Assembly (NCBI GenBank): GCA_002162955.1
Contig: MABD01000054.1
Span: forward strand, 33,043 to 86,985
Length of the DNA stretch: 53,943 bases
From: Gammaproteobacteria bacterium 45_16_T64
GTDB lineage: Bacteria; Pseudomonadota; Gammaproteobacteria; Pseudomonadales; Ketobacteraceae
Direction: 5' to 3'
This document shows, piece after piece, positions 1 to 8,129 of this stretch (position 1 is the first letter of the stretch; the number at the start of each line of letters is the position of its first letter). The position numbers and the translations under genes were made by a program. Under the pieces are notes generated by a model. That model saw nothing but the letters and a program-made list of their open reading frames with translations. It ran no database searches and was not told the DNA's origin.

Positions 1-2
1 TG

Positions 3-845
3 GCGATGCTGTGTCTTAGTATAAGCGGGTCTGTGTTTGCATCATCGACTCAAGAATCGATATCTTCTCCTTTTATTAGTGAAAAGACTGAGGCAAATCA
101 GCAGCTTATTATTAAGTATGTATTGCATGAGGCTGGTGTGTATGACTTGCTGCGGCAGATGCCGGATTTGATTACTCAGGAGATCGTGAACCTTAAAGCG
201 TCTGCAATGCCCTTGACTGAGGCAGAGCTCGCCCAGCTTCGATTGAATCTAAAAGGCCGGTTGCAGACCTCGGAGATGAAGCAAAGTATTGTGAGTTACC
301 TGCAGTCGCGTATGTCGGAGTCAGAACTTCTGGCAGTAAAACGGATGTTGCAGGCGCCAAATGTTATGCAATTTAAGCAGTTGCAAGAGGATGCTGACAA
401 TGAGGTTGCTCATGGGCATATGCGAAGTTATAAGGTGCAATTGCAGGAAAATGCCCCTAATAAATCACGTGTGGCCTTGGTGGAGCGACTGGATACTTCG
501 CTGGGTCAGACGCGATTAGAGACAGGAATTAAGGTTGAGCTAAGAAAAAACCTACTGGCGAATGTCTCGTGGATGAAGTCTAGTCAAGTGCTGCCGGAAA
601 ACGTGTTGGAAAAGGAATTGGCAGAGTATCGAGAGCGGGTGGGTGGACATATTAATGAAAATGCCCGTGTATTTTATCTATATCTGTTCAAGAAAACACC
701 CAGTAAAGATATCAGAGGCCTTATCAGCCGTTACTCCAACCCAGAGTTTGAAACCTTTATGGAAAACTGCGAGGGTGCCATTCTGAATAGCTTCAAAAAA
801 GCCCGTCGAGACGCCTATAGTGAGACGACCTTAGCGGGTAACTAA
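3..845 (+). CDS. Secreted protein of unknown function (5' end outside window)
   Basis: I do not recognise this family with confidence. The frame is open to the window edge. The first ATG in the window (base 6) sits in the middle of a hydrophobic run (LCLSISGSVFASS) that looks like the second half of a signal peptide, with cleavage probably after VFA. The true start is therefore probably upstream and the gene is 5'-partial here. The mature part is about 265 residues, mostly predicted helix, rich in Gln, Glu, Leu and Arg, with no cysteine cluster or catalytic motif; one Cys lies near the C-terminus (ENCEGA). The weakly repeated helical pattern (two stretches of the type ..ELLAVKRML.. and ..DIRGLISRYSNPEF..) recalls DUF2059-like periplasmic proteins, but this is only a resemblance. 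It converges on the HDOD gene, and a perfect hairpin overlaps its stop codon. Confidence 0.6.
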   Translation, partial: AMLCLSISGSVFASSTQESISSPFISEKTEANQQLIIKYVLHEAGVYDLLRQMPDLITQEIVNLKASAMPLTEAELAQLRLNLKGRLQTSEMKQSIVSYLQSRMSESELLAVKRMLQAPNVMQFKQLQEDADNEVAHGHMRSYKVQLQENAPNKSRVALVERLDTSLGQTRLETGIKVELRKNLLANVSWMKSSQVLPENVLEKELAEYRERVGGHINENARVFYLYLFKKTPSKDIRGLISRYSNPEFETFMENCEGAILNSFKKARRDAYSETTLAGN

Positions 846-851
846 GGTCGT
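825..851. terminator. 10-bp perfect hairpin over a stop codon, between convergent genes
   Basis: ACGACCTTAG (825-834) and CTAAGGTCGT (842-851) are perfect reverse complements around a 7-base loop. The right arm contains the TAA stop of the upstream gene. The position between two convergent genes suggests a transcription barrier or an mRNA 3' end stabiliser. There is no T-run on either side, so it is not a canonical intrinsic terminator. Confidence 0.5.
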
Positions 852-885
852 TCATAGTGGTCATGGTTCATTCATAGTCTATATG

Positions 886-2274
886 TTATTTCTCGAGACA
901 GCGGGCCATCGACATTAGGTCATCTTTGCCGTCTATAATCCGCTGTACGATGGCGTTAATATCTTCGGGTTCCAGTGTTAACTCTGCCAGTAGTTCTTCA
1001 TCAATGGGTTTCTTGGGGCCTTGCGCTAGCCCATGATTAATCATGGCTTGAGTACCTACATAGAGCAGTTGGCTGTACACTTTATTCTCGCCATTATATT
1101 CAGGAGAGTGTTGGCATCGGAGCGCATATACAACTTCCTCGGGCATATTCCAACATTCCATTAATGCACTGCCAATTTGATCTCTCGTCACCCCCAATAA
1201 ATGGTGCTCAATGTAGATATGGCATATATGTGGATTGGCTTCGATATAGCGATTGATCAGCGAAAAGTAGGGTGGAAAGATGTGGGCAAGCACAAGATAA
1301 CCGTAATTGTGCAGTAGACCACTCAAATAGGCCAATCCCATAGAAGGGCGTTTACTGGGCGACATCGCTTTTACCAAGCCCTCCATCATAGCGGCACTGC
1401 ACACTGCTTGATGCCAATAAGGCGTGATTCCGTGGGGCCCATCGGTGGGAATCTCTACGGTTTTACCCAGTGATAAACCTAAGGCTAGGTTGATAACCAA
1501 ATCAAACCCGAGCACTCTCACAACTGCATCGTGAACAGACTTTATAGTACCCGGTGCTGCGTAATAGGGAGAGCTGGCCCAGCTGACGACTTGAGCGGCT
1601 AAACTCGGGTCTTTTTCAACCACTTCAGCAAGCTCGCCGACACCCGCTTCTGGGTTAATACGCAGTTGAATAATACGCTCAGCGGTTTCTGGTAGGGGGG
1701 GCATCTCCAAGGTTTGTTCTAAGCGTTGTTGTATTCGCAGGGTGGTAAACTGCTCCACCGCCTGGTTGATTTGTGAAACCGAGCTGTCTTCTATATCAAG
1801 TGCAACTGCGGGAACACAATAATTGCCAGATTCAGCAGATTCCACTAGTTTCAAAAATTGCTGTTGGCTGAGTTCAAGGTAGGATTCAGAGTCACCCACT
1901 TCTAAGTAGAGTTGAGTGCAGGCTAATAGTGAGCTATCTACCACTGTAGGAATGTCGTTTAAGAGCGGAATTGCGGGGATACGCTCCGTTCCATGCTTTT
2001 CTGCAAGCTTACTGCTGGCCTCTTCTGTAAGCCCTTGAAAGTTCCTCCCCAGCGCCTCACATATGCGTGTAAGGTCTAGAAAGGTGTTTGCGGCCATCAA
2101 TAATTGGATTTTTCCGATACAGTCTTCCAGTATCACCATGGTGACGATAGAGCTTGCGCTAATTTCGCTAGCGCTACGCAATTGGTGCAGAGGTACTACA
2201 GTTTCGCTGCTAATCACTTTGAATTCTATGCCTTGTTCGGTTAGGCAGTTTTCTACTTGGCTTGAAATCGACAT
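886..2274 (-). CDS. YbaK-like/HDOD fusion protein (putative signalling protein)
   Basis: 462 residues. Residues about 1-150 resemble the YbaK/aminoacyl-tRNA deacylase-associated fold (start SSQVENCLTEQGIEFKVI, then HQLRSASEI). Residues about 185-390 are an HDOD domain: the opening LPPLPE-type motif (MPPLPETAERI), then SLAAQVVSWASSPYY, VRVLGFDLVINLALG, and LSGLLHNYGYLVL, in which the metal-binding HD pair of true HD hydrolases is not kept. HDOD proteins act as non-catalytic signalling or scaffolding proteins in motility, DNA uptake and biofilm control. The coupling to a YbaK-like module suggests ligand sensing, which is inference. The ATG at 2274 has a strong Shine-Dalgarno (AGGAGG, 5-6 bases upstream) that lies inside a competing hairpin pair (see 2281-2309). 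It is transcribed away from vgrG. Confidence 0.8.
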   Translation of the reverse strand: MSISSQVENCLTEQGIEFKVISSETVVPLHQLRSASEISASSIVTMVILEDCIGKIQLLMAANTFLDLTRICEALGRNFQGLTEEASSKLAEKHGTERIPAIPLLNDIPTVVDSSLLACTQLYLEVGDSESYLELSQQQFLKLVESAESGNYCVPAVALDIEDSSVSQINQAVEQFTTLRIQQRLEQTLEMPPLPETAERIIQLRINPEAGVGELAEVVEKDPSLAAQVVSWASSPYYAAPGTIKSVHDAVVRVLGFDLVINLALGLSLGKTVEIPTDGPHGITPYWHQAVCSAAMMEGLVKAMSPSKRPSMGLAYLSGLLHNYGYLVLAHIFPPYFSLINRYIEANPHICHIYIEHHLLGVTRDQIGSALMECWNMPEEVVYALRCQHSPEYNGENKVYSQLLYVGTQAMINHGLAQGPKKPIDEELLAELTLEPEDINAIVQRIIDGKDDLMSMARCLEK

Positions 2275-2280
2275 ATCGCC

Positions 2281-2309
2281 TCCTGAAATACTGTCTATTC
2301 AGGATAGAC
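2281..2309 (-). promoter_or_regulatory. Competing hairpins over the HDOD gene's ribosome-binding site
   Basis: Read on the minus strand, GTCTAT and ATAGAC (2309-2304 and 2298-2293) form a 6-bp hairpin whose loop presents CCTGA. The same loop plus its flanks, TCCTGAA (2304-2298), is fully complementary to TTCAGGA (2287-2281), which carries the start of the AGGAGG ribosome-binding site. The two pairings cannot coexist, so the leader could switch between an open and a masked start. The pairing is read directly; the function is inferred. Confidence 0.4.
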
Positions 2310-2398
2310 GGGAATTGTATGTAATGACAATAGGCCGACAGATAACCTAACCTTAGTTGGTATTGGGGGTGATGAAAAATCGTCGATTTTCTTACGAT

Positions 2399-2426
2399 GG
2401 ACGGGTCTTTGTAATAATCCCCGTCC
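2399..2426 (+). promoter_or_regulatory. GC-rich hairpin in the vgrG leader
   Basis: GGACGGG (2399-2405) and CCCGTCC (2420-2426) are perfect complements around a 14-base AT-rich loop, ending 23 bases before the vgrG ATG and just ahead of its AAAGGAAAG ribosome-binding site. A second perfect repeat, AAAATCG-T-CGATTTT (2376-2390), lies directly upstream and could be an operator. No clear -35/-10 pair was seen. Confidence 0.35.
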
Positions 2427-2449
2427 TCCAATAGAAAGGAAAGTCCACG

Positions 2450-4381
2450 ATGAACGCCCCCGCTAATGTTACGCGTTTAGTTTTTGAGTTGATCGGATGT
2501 GACACAGAAATCCGAGTTATTGGTTTTACGGGAGAAGAGGAAATCTCGGGGCTTTTTTCTTTTACACTGAATTTGGTGTGTGAAAACGATGTTCTCGACG
2601 TTGGTGCATTTTTATCAAAACCGGGATTGTTGACGTTTATTGATAGTCATAACTCACGGGTGTTACACGGGGAAATTATTCAAGCAAGCTACGTTAATCG
2701 CGGGCGACGCTTTACCCAATTCAGTGTGATGCTGGCGCCAAAACCGTGGTTTCTACTGAGTCGCAGTGGAAATAGAATTTTTCAGCAGCAGTCCGTCCCG
2801 GATATTATTAGCACATTATTGAGCGAAGCCGATATTCGTGGAAGTGATGTAAGATTGGATTTGCGGCATAGCTACCCTGCTCGTGATTACACCGTGCAGT
2901 ACCAAGAAAATGAGTGGGATTTTATTTGCCGCTTGATGGAAGAAGAAGGTATTTTCTATTTCTTTGAGCATAATCTGGATAAACACACGTTGGTGTTAGG
3001 TGATCATAATGCGTGTTTTGCTCCGTTGCCGGGTTCTCGTTCGATTGCTTATCACCCCATCACGGGTTTAGTGGCGGGGCAGGAATCTATTCATGCGATG
3101 ACTCTAGAGGAAACCATCGCAGCAGGGAAAGTGAGCTTACAGGACTTCTTTTTCGAAAAACCGTCTCTTTCGCTAATGACCAATGCCACAGTAAATAATC
3201 CTGGGGCAAGAGCTGATTTGGAGCAGTACTATTATCCAGGGAATTATCAGCACCCAACGGAAGGAAAACGTTATGCGTCGCTGCGTGCTGAGGCATTAAA
3301 TACGTTTACGGTATTGGCTGAAGCGAGCACTAGTAGTCAGCGTTTTATGCCGGGTTATGTGATTGGTGTTGAGGGACACCCAAGGGTAAGTATTAATCGC
3401 GATTATCTTATTACGAAGGTGACACATGAGGGACGTCAACCACAATCGTTAGAGGAGGGGGCGTCGACGGAAGCGTATTCTTACCTGGCCAAATTAACCT
3501 TTATTCCCAACGATGTAATCTATCGCCCCGCTCGAGTGCATCCGATTCCTTATATTGCAGGTACAGAGACTGCGGTAGTCACAGGGCCGGCAGGTGAGGA
3601 GATTTATACGGATGCCCATGGCCGTATTAAACTGCATTTTCATTGGGATCGAAAGGGAGGGTACGATGAAAAAAGCAGTTGTTGGGTTCGGGTGTCCCAA
3701 GGAGCCGCAGGAGGGCAGTGGGGCAGTATGTCGATCCCTCGTGTTGGAGAGGAAGTCATTGTCGCCTATGAGTCCGGGCACCCCGATCGTCCCGTAGTCA
3801 TTGGGCGAACCTATCATGGGCAGCATCCATCGCCTTACCCTCTTCCCGCGAATAAAACTCGATCTACGCTAAAAACTCTCAGTACGCCAAATGGTGGTGG
3901 GTTTAATGAAGTGCGCATTGAAGATAAAAAAAGCAGTGAGCAGATCTTTATTCACGCAGAAAAAGACGTGGATGTAAAAGTTAAAAACCACTGGCGAGAA
4001 ACCATCGAAAACGATGAGCATACTAAAGTCGAAAAAGAGAGTTTTACTAAAGTCGAAAAAGACCATCATAAAACAGTGGATGGTCAACACAATGTGAGTG
4101 TAGGTAAGTCGCAATCTCTACAAGTAGGCAAAGATAGTCAGATTAAAACCACCAAAAATTATAATATGCAGGCCCAAGAAATTCACTTGAAAGCCGGTAT
4201 GCAGTTAGTGATTGAAGCCGGTAGCGAAGTGGTCATGAAAGCGGGGAGCGGATTGATCACACTTAATCCTTCAGGAGTGACCATAAAAGGTGCGATGGTG
4301 AAAATCAATAGTGGTGGCGGTGGCGGTGGCGCAAAGTCGGCATCCCCTCAGGCGCCGACAGCACCTGAGCCGCCAGCCTAG
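2450..4381 (+). CDS. vgrG: VgrG, type VI secretion spike protein (orphan)
   Basis: 643 residues, usual length for a VgrG without an enzymatic extension. The N-terminal gp27-like part starts near residue 8 (LVFELIGCDTEIRVIGFTG) and includes the family signature QYQENEWDFICRLMEEEG around residues 150-170. The gp5-like OB region lies around 375-465 (DAHGRIKLHFHWDR, SCWVRVSQ, GSMSIPRVGEEV, GHPDRPVVIGR). After it come the beta-helix needle repeats with regular Lys/Val/Glu spacing (KVEKESFTKVEKDHHKTVDG). The tail is a run of seven glycines followed by a short Pro/Ala tail (SPQAPTAPEPPA), which may be an adaptor for cargo. No T6SS structural gene, PAAR or effector/immunity pair lies beside it, so the secretion apparatus must be encoded elsewhere. 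It converges on rsmD and their stop codons share CTAG. Confidence 0.95.
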   Translation: MNAPANVTRLVFELIGCDTEIRVIGFTGEEEISGLFSFTLNLVCENDVLDVGAFLSKPGLLTFIDSHNSRVLHGEIIQASYVNRGRRFTQFSVMLAPKPWFLLSRSGNRIFQQQSVPDIISTLLSEADIRGSDVRLDLRHSYPARDYTVQYQENEWDFICRLMEEEGIFYFFEHNLDKHTLVLGDHNACFAPLPGSRSIAYHPITGLVAGQESIHAMTLEETIAAGKVSLQDFFFEKPSLSLMTNATVNNPGARADLEQYYYPGNYQHPTEGKRYASLRAEALNTFTVLAEASTSSQRFMPGYVIGVEGHPRVSINRDYLITKVTHEGRQPQSLEEGASTEAYSYLAKLTFIPNDVIYRPARVHPIPYIAGTETAVVTGPAGEEIYTDAHGRIKLHFHWDRKGGYDEKSSCWVRVSQGAAGGQWGSMSIPRVGEEVIVAYESGHPDRPVVIGRTYHGQHPSPYPLPANKTRSTLKTLSTPNGGGFNEVRIEDKKSSEQIFIHAEKDVDVKVKNHWRETIENDEHTKVEKESFTKVEKDHHKTVDGQHNVSVGKSQSLQVGKDSQIKTTKNYNMQAQEIHLKAGMQLVIEAGSEVVMKAGSGLITLNPSGVTIKGAMVKINSGGGGGGAKSASPQAPTAPEPPA

Positions 4382-4977
4382 CAGTGTTGGTAAAGTACAA
4401 TATGCTTGGTCGATTGACTCTTGTCTTTCACGAGCTGCCATTGCTCGGGTAACGTTGATAGATCAATATCAATCTCTGCTTCCACATAGATATAGGTGCC
4501 CGGTTGGCTATACCCGTTACGAATCAATTGTTCACAGCAAGGTTGTAATAATTGTTGATTAAAGGGAGGGTCAAGAAAGATGAGCTGAAAAGGTTCGCTT
4601 ACCGAGGCAGATAAATATTGCAGTGCATCAATCTGATGTACATTACCACGAGTACATTCTAGGGTAGCCAAATGTTGCCGTATTTGATCGGCAGCCATTG
4701 CAGACTTTTCTATAAACTGAACGTTTTTTGCACCTCGGGATAGCGCTTCTAGACCCAGAGCGCCACTGCCAGCGAATGCATCCAATATGTTCACGCCTTC
4801 AATGTCATACATCAGCCAGTTAAACAGCGTTTCTCTGACTCGGTCTTGTGTCGGGCGTAAGCCGTCCATTGGCGTGAAGCTTAATTTTCTACTGCGCCAC
4901 TCACCACCAATAATGCGTAATTGGTGGTGGCTTGTTGAGTTGCTCTGGTTTTGTGACGACTTGCGTTTTCGGCCCAT
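4378..4977 (-). CDS. rsmD: 16S rRNA (guanine966-N2)-methyltransferase RsmD
   Basis: Methylates N2 of G966 in 16S rRNA on the assembling 30S subunit, using S-adenosylmethionine. Visible motifs are RIIGGEWRSRKLSF at the N-terminus, the SAM-binding loop ILDAFAGSGALGLEALSRGA and the catalytic LIFLDPPFNQ (DPPF, the N-methyltransferase NPPY-type motif). I take the ATG at 4977 (MGRKRKSSQ...), giving 199 residues, the normal size. An upstream in-frame ATG at 5079 would add 34 residues lying entirely inside the preceding peptidase gene. The chosen start follows that gene's TAA by one base (TAAGATG), so translation is probably coupled. Its stop codon overlaps the vgrG stop on the other strand. Confidence 0.93.
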   Translation of the reverse strand: MGRKRKSSQNQSNSTSHHQLRIIGGEWRSRKLSFTPMDGLRPTQDRVRETLFNWLMYDIEGVNILDAFAGSGALGLEALSRGAKNVQFIEKSAMAADQIRQHLATLECTRGNVHQIDALQYLSASVSEPFQLIFLDPPFNQQLLQPCCEQLIRNGYSQPGTYIYVEAEIDIDLSTLPEQWQLVKDKSQSTKHIVLYQHC

Positions 4978-4978
4978 C

Positions 4979-6523
4979 TTACTTTTTGCTTTCCGTTGTG
5001 ATGTCTTGTTTGCCAAGTGCAATGGTGATGAGTTTTTCGCTATCGAGGGTTTTGGTGAAAGCAGCTTTGATACTCTCAACGGTGACCTTTTCGAGCTGTT
5101 TAGGATAGTTTTCTAAATAGGTAAGCGGTAAGTTGTAGAAGCCGATTAATCCGAGGTAATTAACGATGCGACTATTGCTGGCGATATTAAGAGGGAAGTT
5201 GCCAAGCAAATGTTTTCGTGCGTCTTGTAGCTCTTGTTCTGTTGGCCCTTTGGTGGCAAATTCAGTCAAGATCGAATGCATAAGAGTTGTGGCTTCATCT
5301 CTGGATTCATTCTTAGTTTGTAGGCCCATCATAAATGGCCCCGTAACGGCCATAGGGGAGAAATAACTGTACACACTGTAGACGAGCCCCTTCTCTTGTC
5401 GAATGGTTTGGTTTAAACGAGAGGTAAAACCTCCCCCCCCCAGTATTTCATTACCCAATACAAGTGAATACCAACGATCATCGCCGCGTTGGATACCGAG
5501 GGCTCCCATTAATACGTGGGATTGGCTTGAGGGGAACTCAATAAAATGTTGTTGATCTTTAGTGAGCGTGGGTGGTGTCGGTAAGCGTGGTGCAGGGCTA
5601 CCTTGTTGAAGTCGCTCATCAATAATGTTTGCAATACTCTCTGCATCAGCACGTTGTATATCGCCAGTAATGGCAATGACCAGATTACTGGAAACATAGT
5701 AGTTAGCATAGAAGGCTTGTAGGTCTTTGATGGTAATTTCTTTTAGGCTAGCGGCTGTACCTTGTATGCGGTGGCCGTAGGGATGGGTGGCGTATAGTTG
5801 TTGGTAAAATTCACGGCTGACCAATTTTTTCGGATTTTGTTTTTCATGTTCAAGACCGAGGGTGAGTTGCTTGATTAAGCGTTGAAAACTGCCCTCAGGA
5901 AAACTGGGTGCAGATACAACACCGTAAAAAACATCTAGCGCCTGTTGTCTTAATTGTGGATCCGATAAGGTACGTAACGAGATAGTGGCCATATCGCGAT
6001 AGGACCCATTGTCCAATACTGCACCTAGACTTTCAAAGTGTGCGGCTAGCTCGTCTACGTTATGGGTCGTTGAGCCTTCGGTAATCATACCATTGGTTAG
6101 CAGTGCCAAACCGGGTAATGTTTTGGGGTCGCGTGCGCCACCGGCATTAAATACAAGCCTAACATCAAGCATTGGTACTTCGGGTGCTTCAACAAAGAGT
6201 ACCTGCGCCCCTTTTGTTGTGTTCCAGGATTGTATGTCGATATTGTGGGATTTAGCCGTGGCTTTTTCAATTATTTTTAGGGATGACAATTGTGTTTTAG
6301 GATCAAAACTTGGCGTGGTATCTGAGATTTCCGCGATGGTGTCGCTTACTTCTACTTGAGTTTCGGTATTCTCGACATTCTCAGTTGTGCTCGGTTTTAT
6401 ACCTCCAGGCATGTTGTAGAAAAGCACGATCATAATTGAGACTGTGATGATCATTATGTTGAGGGTTTTTCGGCTAAAGCGCTGGCGTTGTTCGGTAGTT
6501 TTAAAAGGAGATTTGTTGGTCAT
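4979..6523 (-). CDS. M16-family peptidase-like protein lacking the zinc motif (partner subunit)
   Basis: 514 residues. An N-terminal membrane anchor (residues about 21-38, LNIMIITVSIMIVLFYNM) is followed by two M16 (pitrilysin/insulinase-like) domains: DVRLVFNAGGARDP near 120-135, and the second-domain signatures FPSSQSHVLMGA, ILGGGGFTSRLNQTIRQEKGLVYSVYS and LLGNFPLNIASN. Where the active relative next door has HVLEH, this protein has LLTNG (residues 141-145), so both zinc histidines and the catalytic glutamate are gone. By analogy with two-subunit M16B enzymes such as mitochondrial processing peptidase, it probably forms the substrate-binding half of a heterodimer with the adjacent catalytic protein. 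It probably works at the periplasmic side of the inner membrane. It lies in an operon with the catalytic gene (42-base gap) and rsmD. Confidence 0.88.
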   Translation of the reverse strand: MTNKSPFKTTEQRQRFSRKTLNIMIITVSIMIVLFYNMPGGIKPSTTENVENTETQVEVSDTIAEISDTTPSFDPKTQLSSLKIIEKATAKSHNIDIQSWNTTKGAQVLFVEAPEVPMLDVRLVFNAGGARDPKTLPGLALLTNGMITEGSTTHNVDELAAHFESLGAVLDNGSYRDMATISLRTLSDPQLRQQALDVFYGVVSAPSFPEGSFQRLIKQLTLGLEHEKQNPKKLVSREFYQQLYATHPYGHRIQGTAASLKEITIKDLQAFYANYYVSSNLVIAITGDIQRADAESIANIIDERLQQGSPAPRLPTPPTLTKDQQHFIEFPSSQSHVLMGALGIQRGDDRWYSLVLGNEILGGGGFTSRLNQTIRQEKGLVYSVYSYFSPMAVTGPFMMGLQTKNESRDEATTLMHSILTEFATKGPTEQELQDARKHLLGNFPLNIASNSRIVNYLGLIGFYNLPLTYLENYPKQLEKVTVESIKAAFTKTLDSEKLITIALGKQDITTESKK

Positions 6524-6566
6524 GTTAACGGTCCATTTCTTGTACGAGCAGCGTGTGAGATTCGAG

Positions 6567-8018
6567 TTATTGCTTTGGCGTTAAAGTAGCAACGGTTTTA
6601 TTGTCGCGAATGAGATACTTTTGAGCGACGGATCGAATCTGTTCAGCAGTGACGGCTTTGAGGTGCTCCGCAAACGTATCCATTTCTTGCCAGGAGCGTC
6701 CTATGCTTTCCATACGTCCAATTTGATTGGCCTGACTTGAAATGGAATCTTGCTGATAGACAATGCCGGAAATAACTTGGGCTTGTACTCGCGCCATTTC
6801 TTCTGGGCTGGCAAGATCGGTTTTTAAGCGTTCGAGTTGTTCTGTCAGTGCGGCTTCGACATCTTCAACGGTATGGTTCTGGGTGGGAACACCACTGAGA
6901 AGAAATAAGGTATCTCCACGAGAGAAACCACCGTAGTTGGCACCCGCGCTAGCGGTAATCTGTTTGTTTCGTACCAATTCGGTTTCTATTCTGGCGCTGT
7001 AGCCGCCATCGAGTACGCCAGCCAACATGCGTAACGCATAGATTTCCCATTCTTCTTTCACGGTGTTTATGCCTGGTACGTTGTAACCGATATAAATTGA
7101 GGGAACATTGGCGGTGAGCTCGACATTAATACGACGCTCGCCAAGACCAGCCACTTCTGTTGGCGGAGCAACAGTGGGTAACGTTTTGGCGGCTATGGGG
7201 CCAAAGTATTGCTTTGCGAGGGCAAATACGTCTTTATGAGCAACATCACCGACAACAATTAGTGTTGCGTTATTAGGTGCGTACCATGTCTTGTACCAAT
7301 CTAATGCGTCTTTATAGGTAAGGTTATCAAGATCATGCATCCAGCCAATGATAGGATTGTGGTAACCGCTGGATAAATAAGCGGCAGCCATAAAACGTTC
7401 ATAAGTCCGAGAATTAGGGTTGTCGTCGGTACGCAAGCGGCGTTCTTCTTTGACGACTTCAATTTCCTTAACGAATTCATCTTCTGGAAAAATTGCGTTT
7501 GCCATACGATCTGCTTCCAACTCTATGCTGAGAGGCAGATTGTTAGCATTCATCATTTGATAATAACCGGTGAAGTCATAGGAGGTGAACGCGTTCTCTG
7601 ATCCACCATAGCTAGAAATCAATTTTGAAAACTCGCCAGTAGGAACCTTATGTGTGCCCTTGAACATCATGTGCTCTAATACATGAGATACCCCCGTGAG
7701 GCCCACCGGCTCATAGCTAGAACCAATGCGGTACCATACTTGGCTTACCATCACAGGTGCTCGGTGATCTTCTCGCACAATGATCTTAAGTCCGTTATCT
7801 AAGGTGTGGGTATAGGTTCTTTCACTGGGCGATGGGGTTGCGGTAACGGCCGGTTGGCTGTTGGCAAATACGTTAGAACACGCGAGAACACTAAAACCAA
7901 TAAGTAACGGGGTCTTAATGCTGCGTCGTATCAATGTCAAGCCACTGAACAGGGTGGTTAGGCTATTTTTCTGGCTGACAACTGACCTGCGTTTTTTGTG
8001 CGTTATTCGTTGCTTCAT
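6567..8018 (-). CDS. M16-family zinc metallopeptidase (catalytic)
   Basis: 483 residues. The inverted zinc motif HxxEH is present as HVLEH (residues 112-116: SHVLEHMMFKGT), with the downstream acidic helix (EVVKEERRLR) supplying the third ligand. Second-domain motifs YIGYNVPG, LAGVLDGGYSARIETELVR and the Arg/Tyr region fit the M16B family. The N-terminus is long and basic, then hydrophobic (TPLLIGFSVLACSNVFANS). It could be cleaved by signal peptidase I after VFA or lipidated at the Cys of VLAC; I cannot decide between these. It is the first gene of the minus-strand operon with the inactive homologue and rsmD, divergent from ftsY. I recall the same pair beside ftsY in Pseudomonas, but the substrate is unknown to me. 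Confidence 0.92.
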   Translation of the reverse strand: MKQRITHKKRRSVVSQKNSLTTLFSGLTLIRRSIKTPLLIGFSVLACSNVFANSQPAVTATPSPSERTYTHTLDNGLKIIVREDHRAPVMVSQVWYRIGSSYEPVGLTGVSHVLEHMMFKGTHKVPTGEFSKLISSYGGSENAFTSYDFTGYYQMMNANNLPLSIELEADRMANAIFPEDEFVKEIEVVKEERRLRTDDNPNSRTYERFMAAAYLSSGYHNPIIGWMHDLDNLTYKDALDWYKTWYAPNNATLIVVGDVAHKDVFALAKQYFGPIAAKTLPTVAPPTEVAGLGERRINVELTANVPSIYIGYNVPGINTVKEEWEIYALRMLAGVLDGGYSARIETELVRNKQITASAGANYGGFSRGDTLFLLSGVPTQNHTVEDVEAALTEQLERLKTDLASPEEMARVQAQVISGIVYQQDSISSQANQIGRMESIGRSWQEMDTFAEHLKAVTAEQIRSVAQKYLIRDNKTVATLTPKQ

Positions 8019-8129
8019 GATGTGTTAGATCCAACAAAATTGCTTTTTTCAATGTTTAGGGTGGAATGAAAGTGGTAGGATAACCGATCTTTGTGTTAAT
8101 GACAGTGTGAATAGGGTAGAGGTTCCATC

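Noticed and set aside
3494-3826. Minus-strand open frame of 110 codons inside vgrG
   Set aside because: Lies wholly opposite the conserved gp5-like region of VgrG; composition is that of an antisense shadow.
4978-5079. 34-residue N-terminal extension of RsmD
   Set aside because: It is encoded entirely inside the preceding peptidase gene, and the internal ATG at 4977 gives the normal family length.
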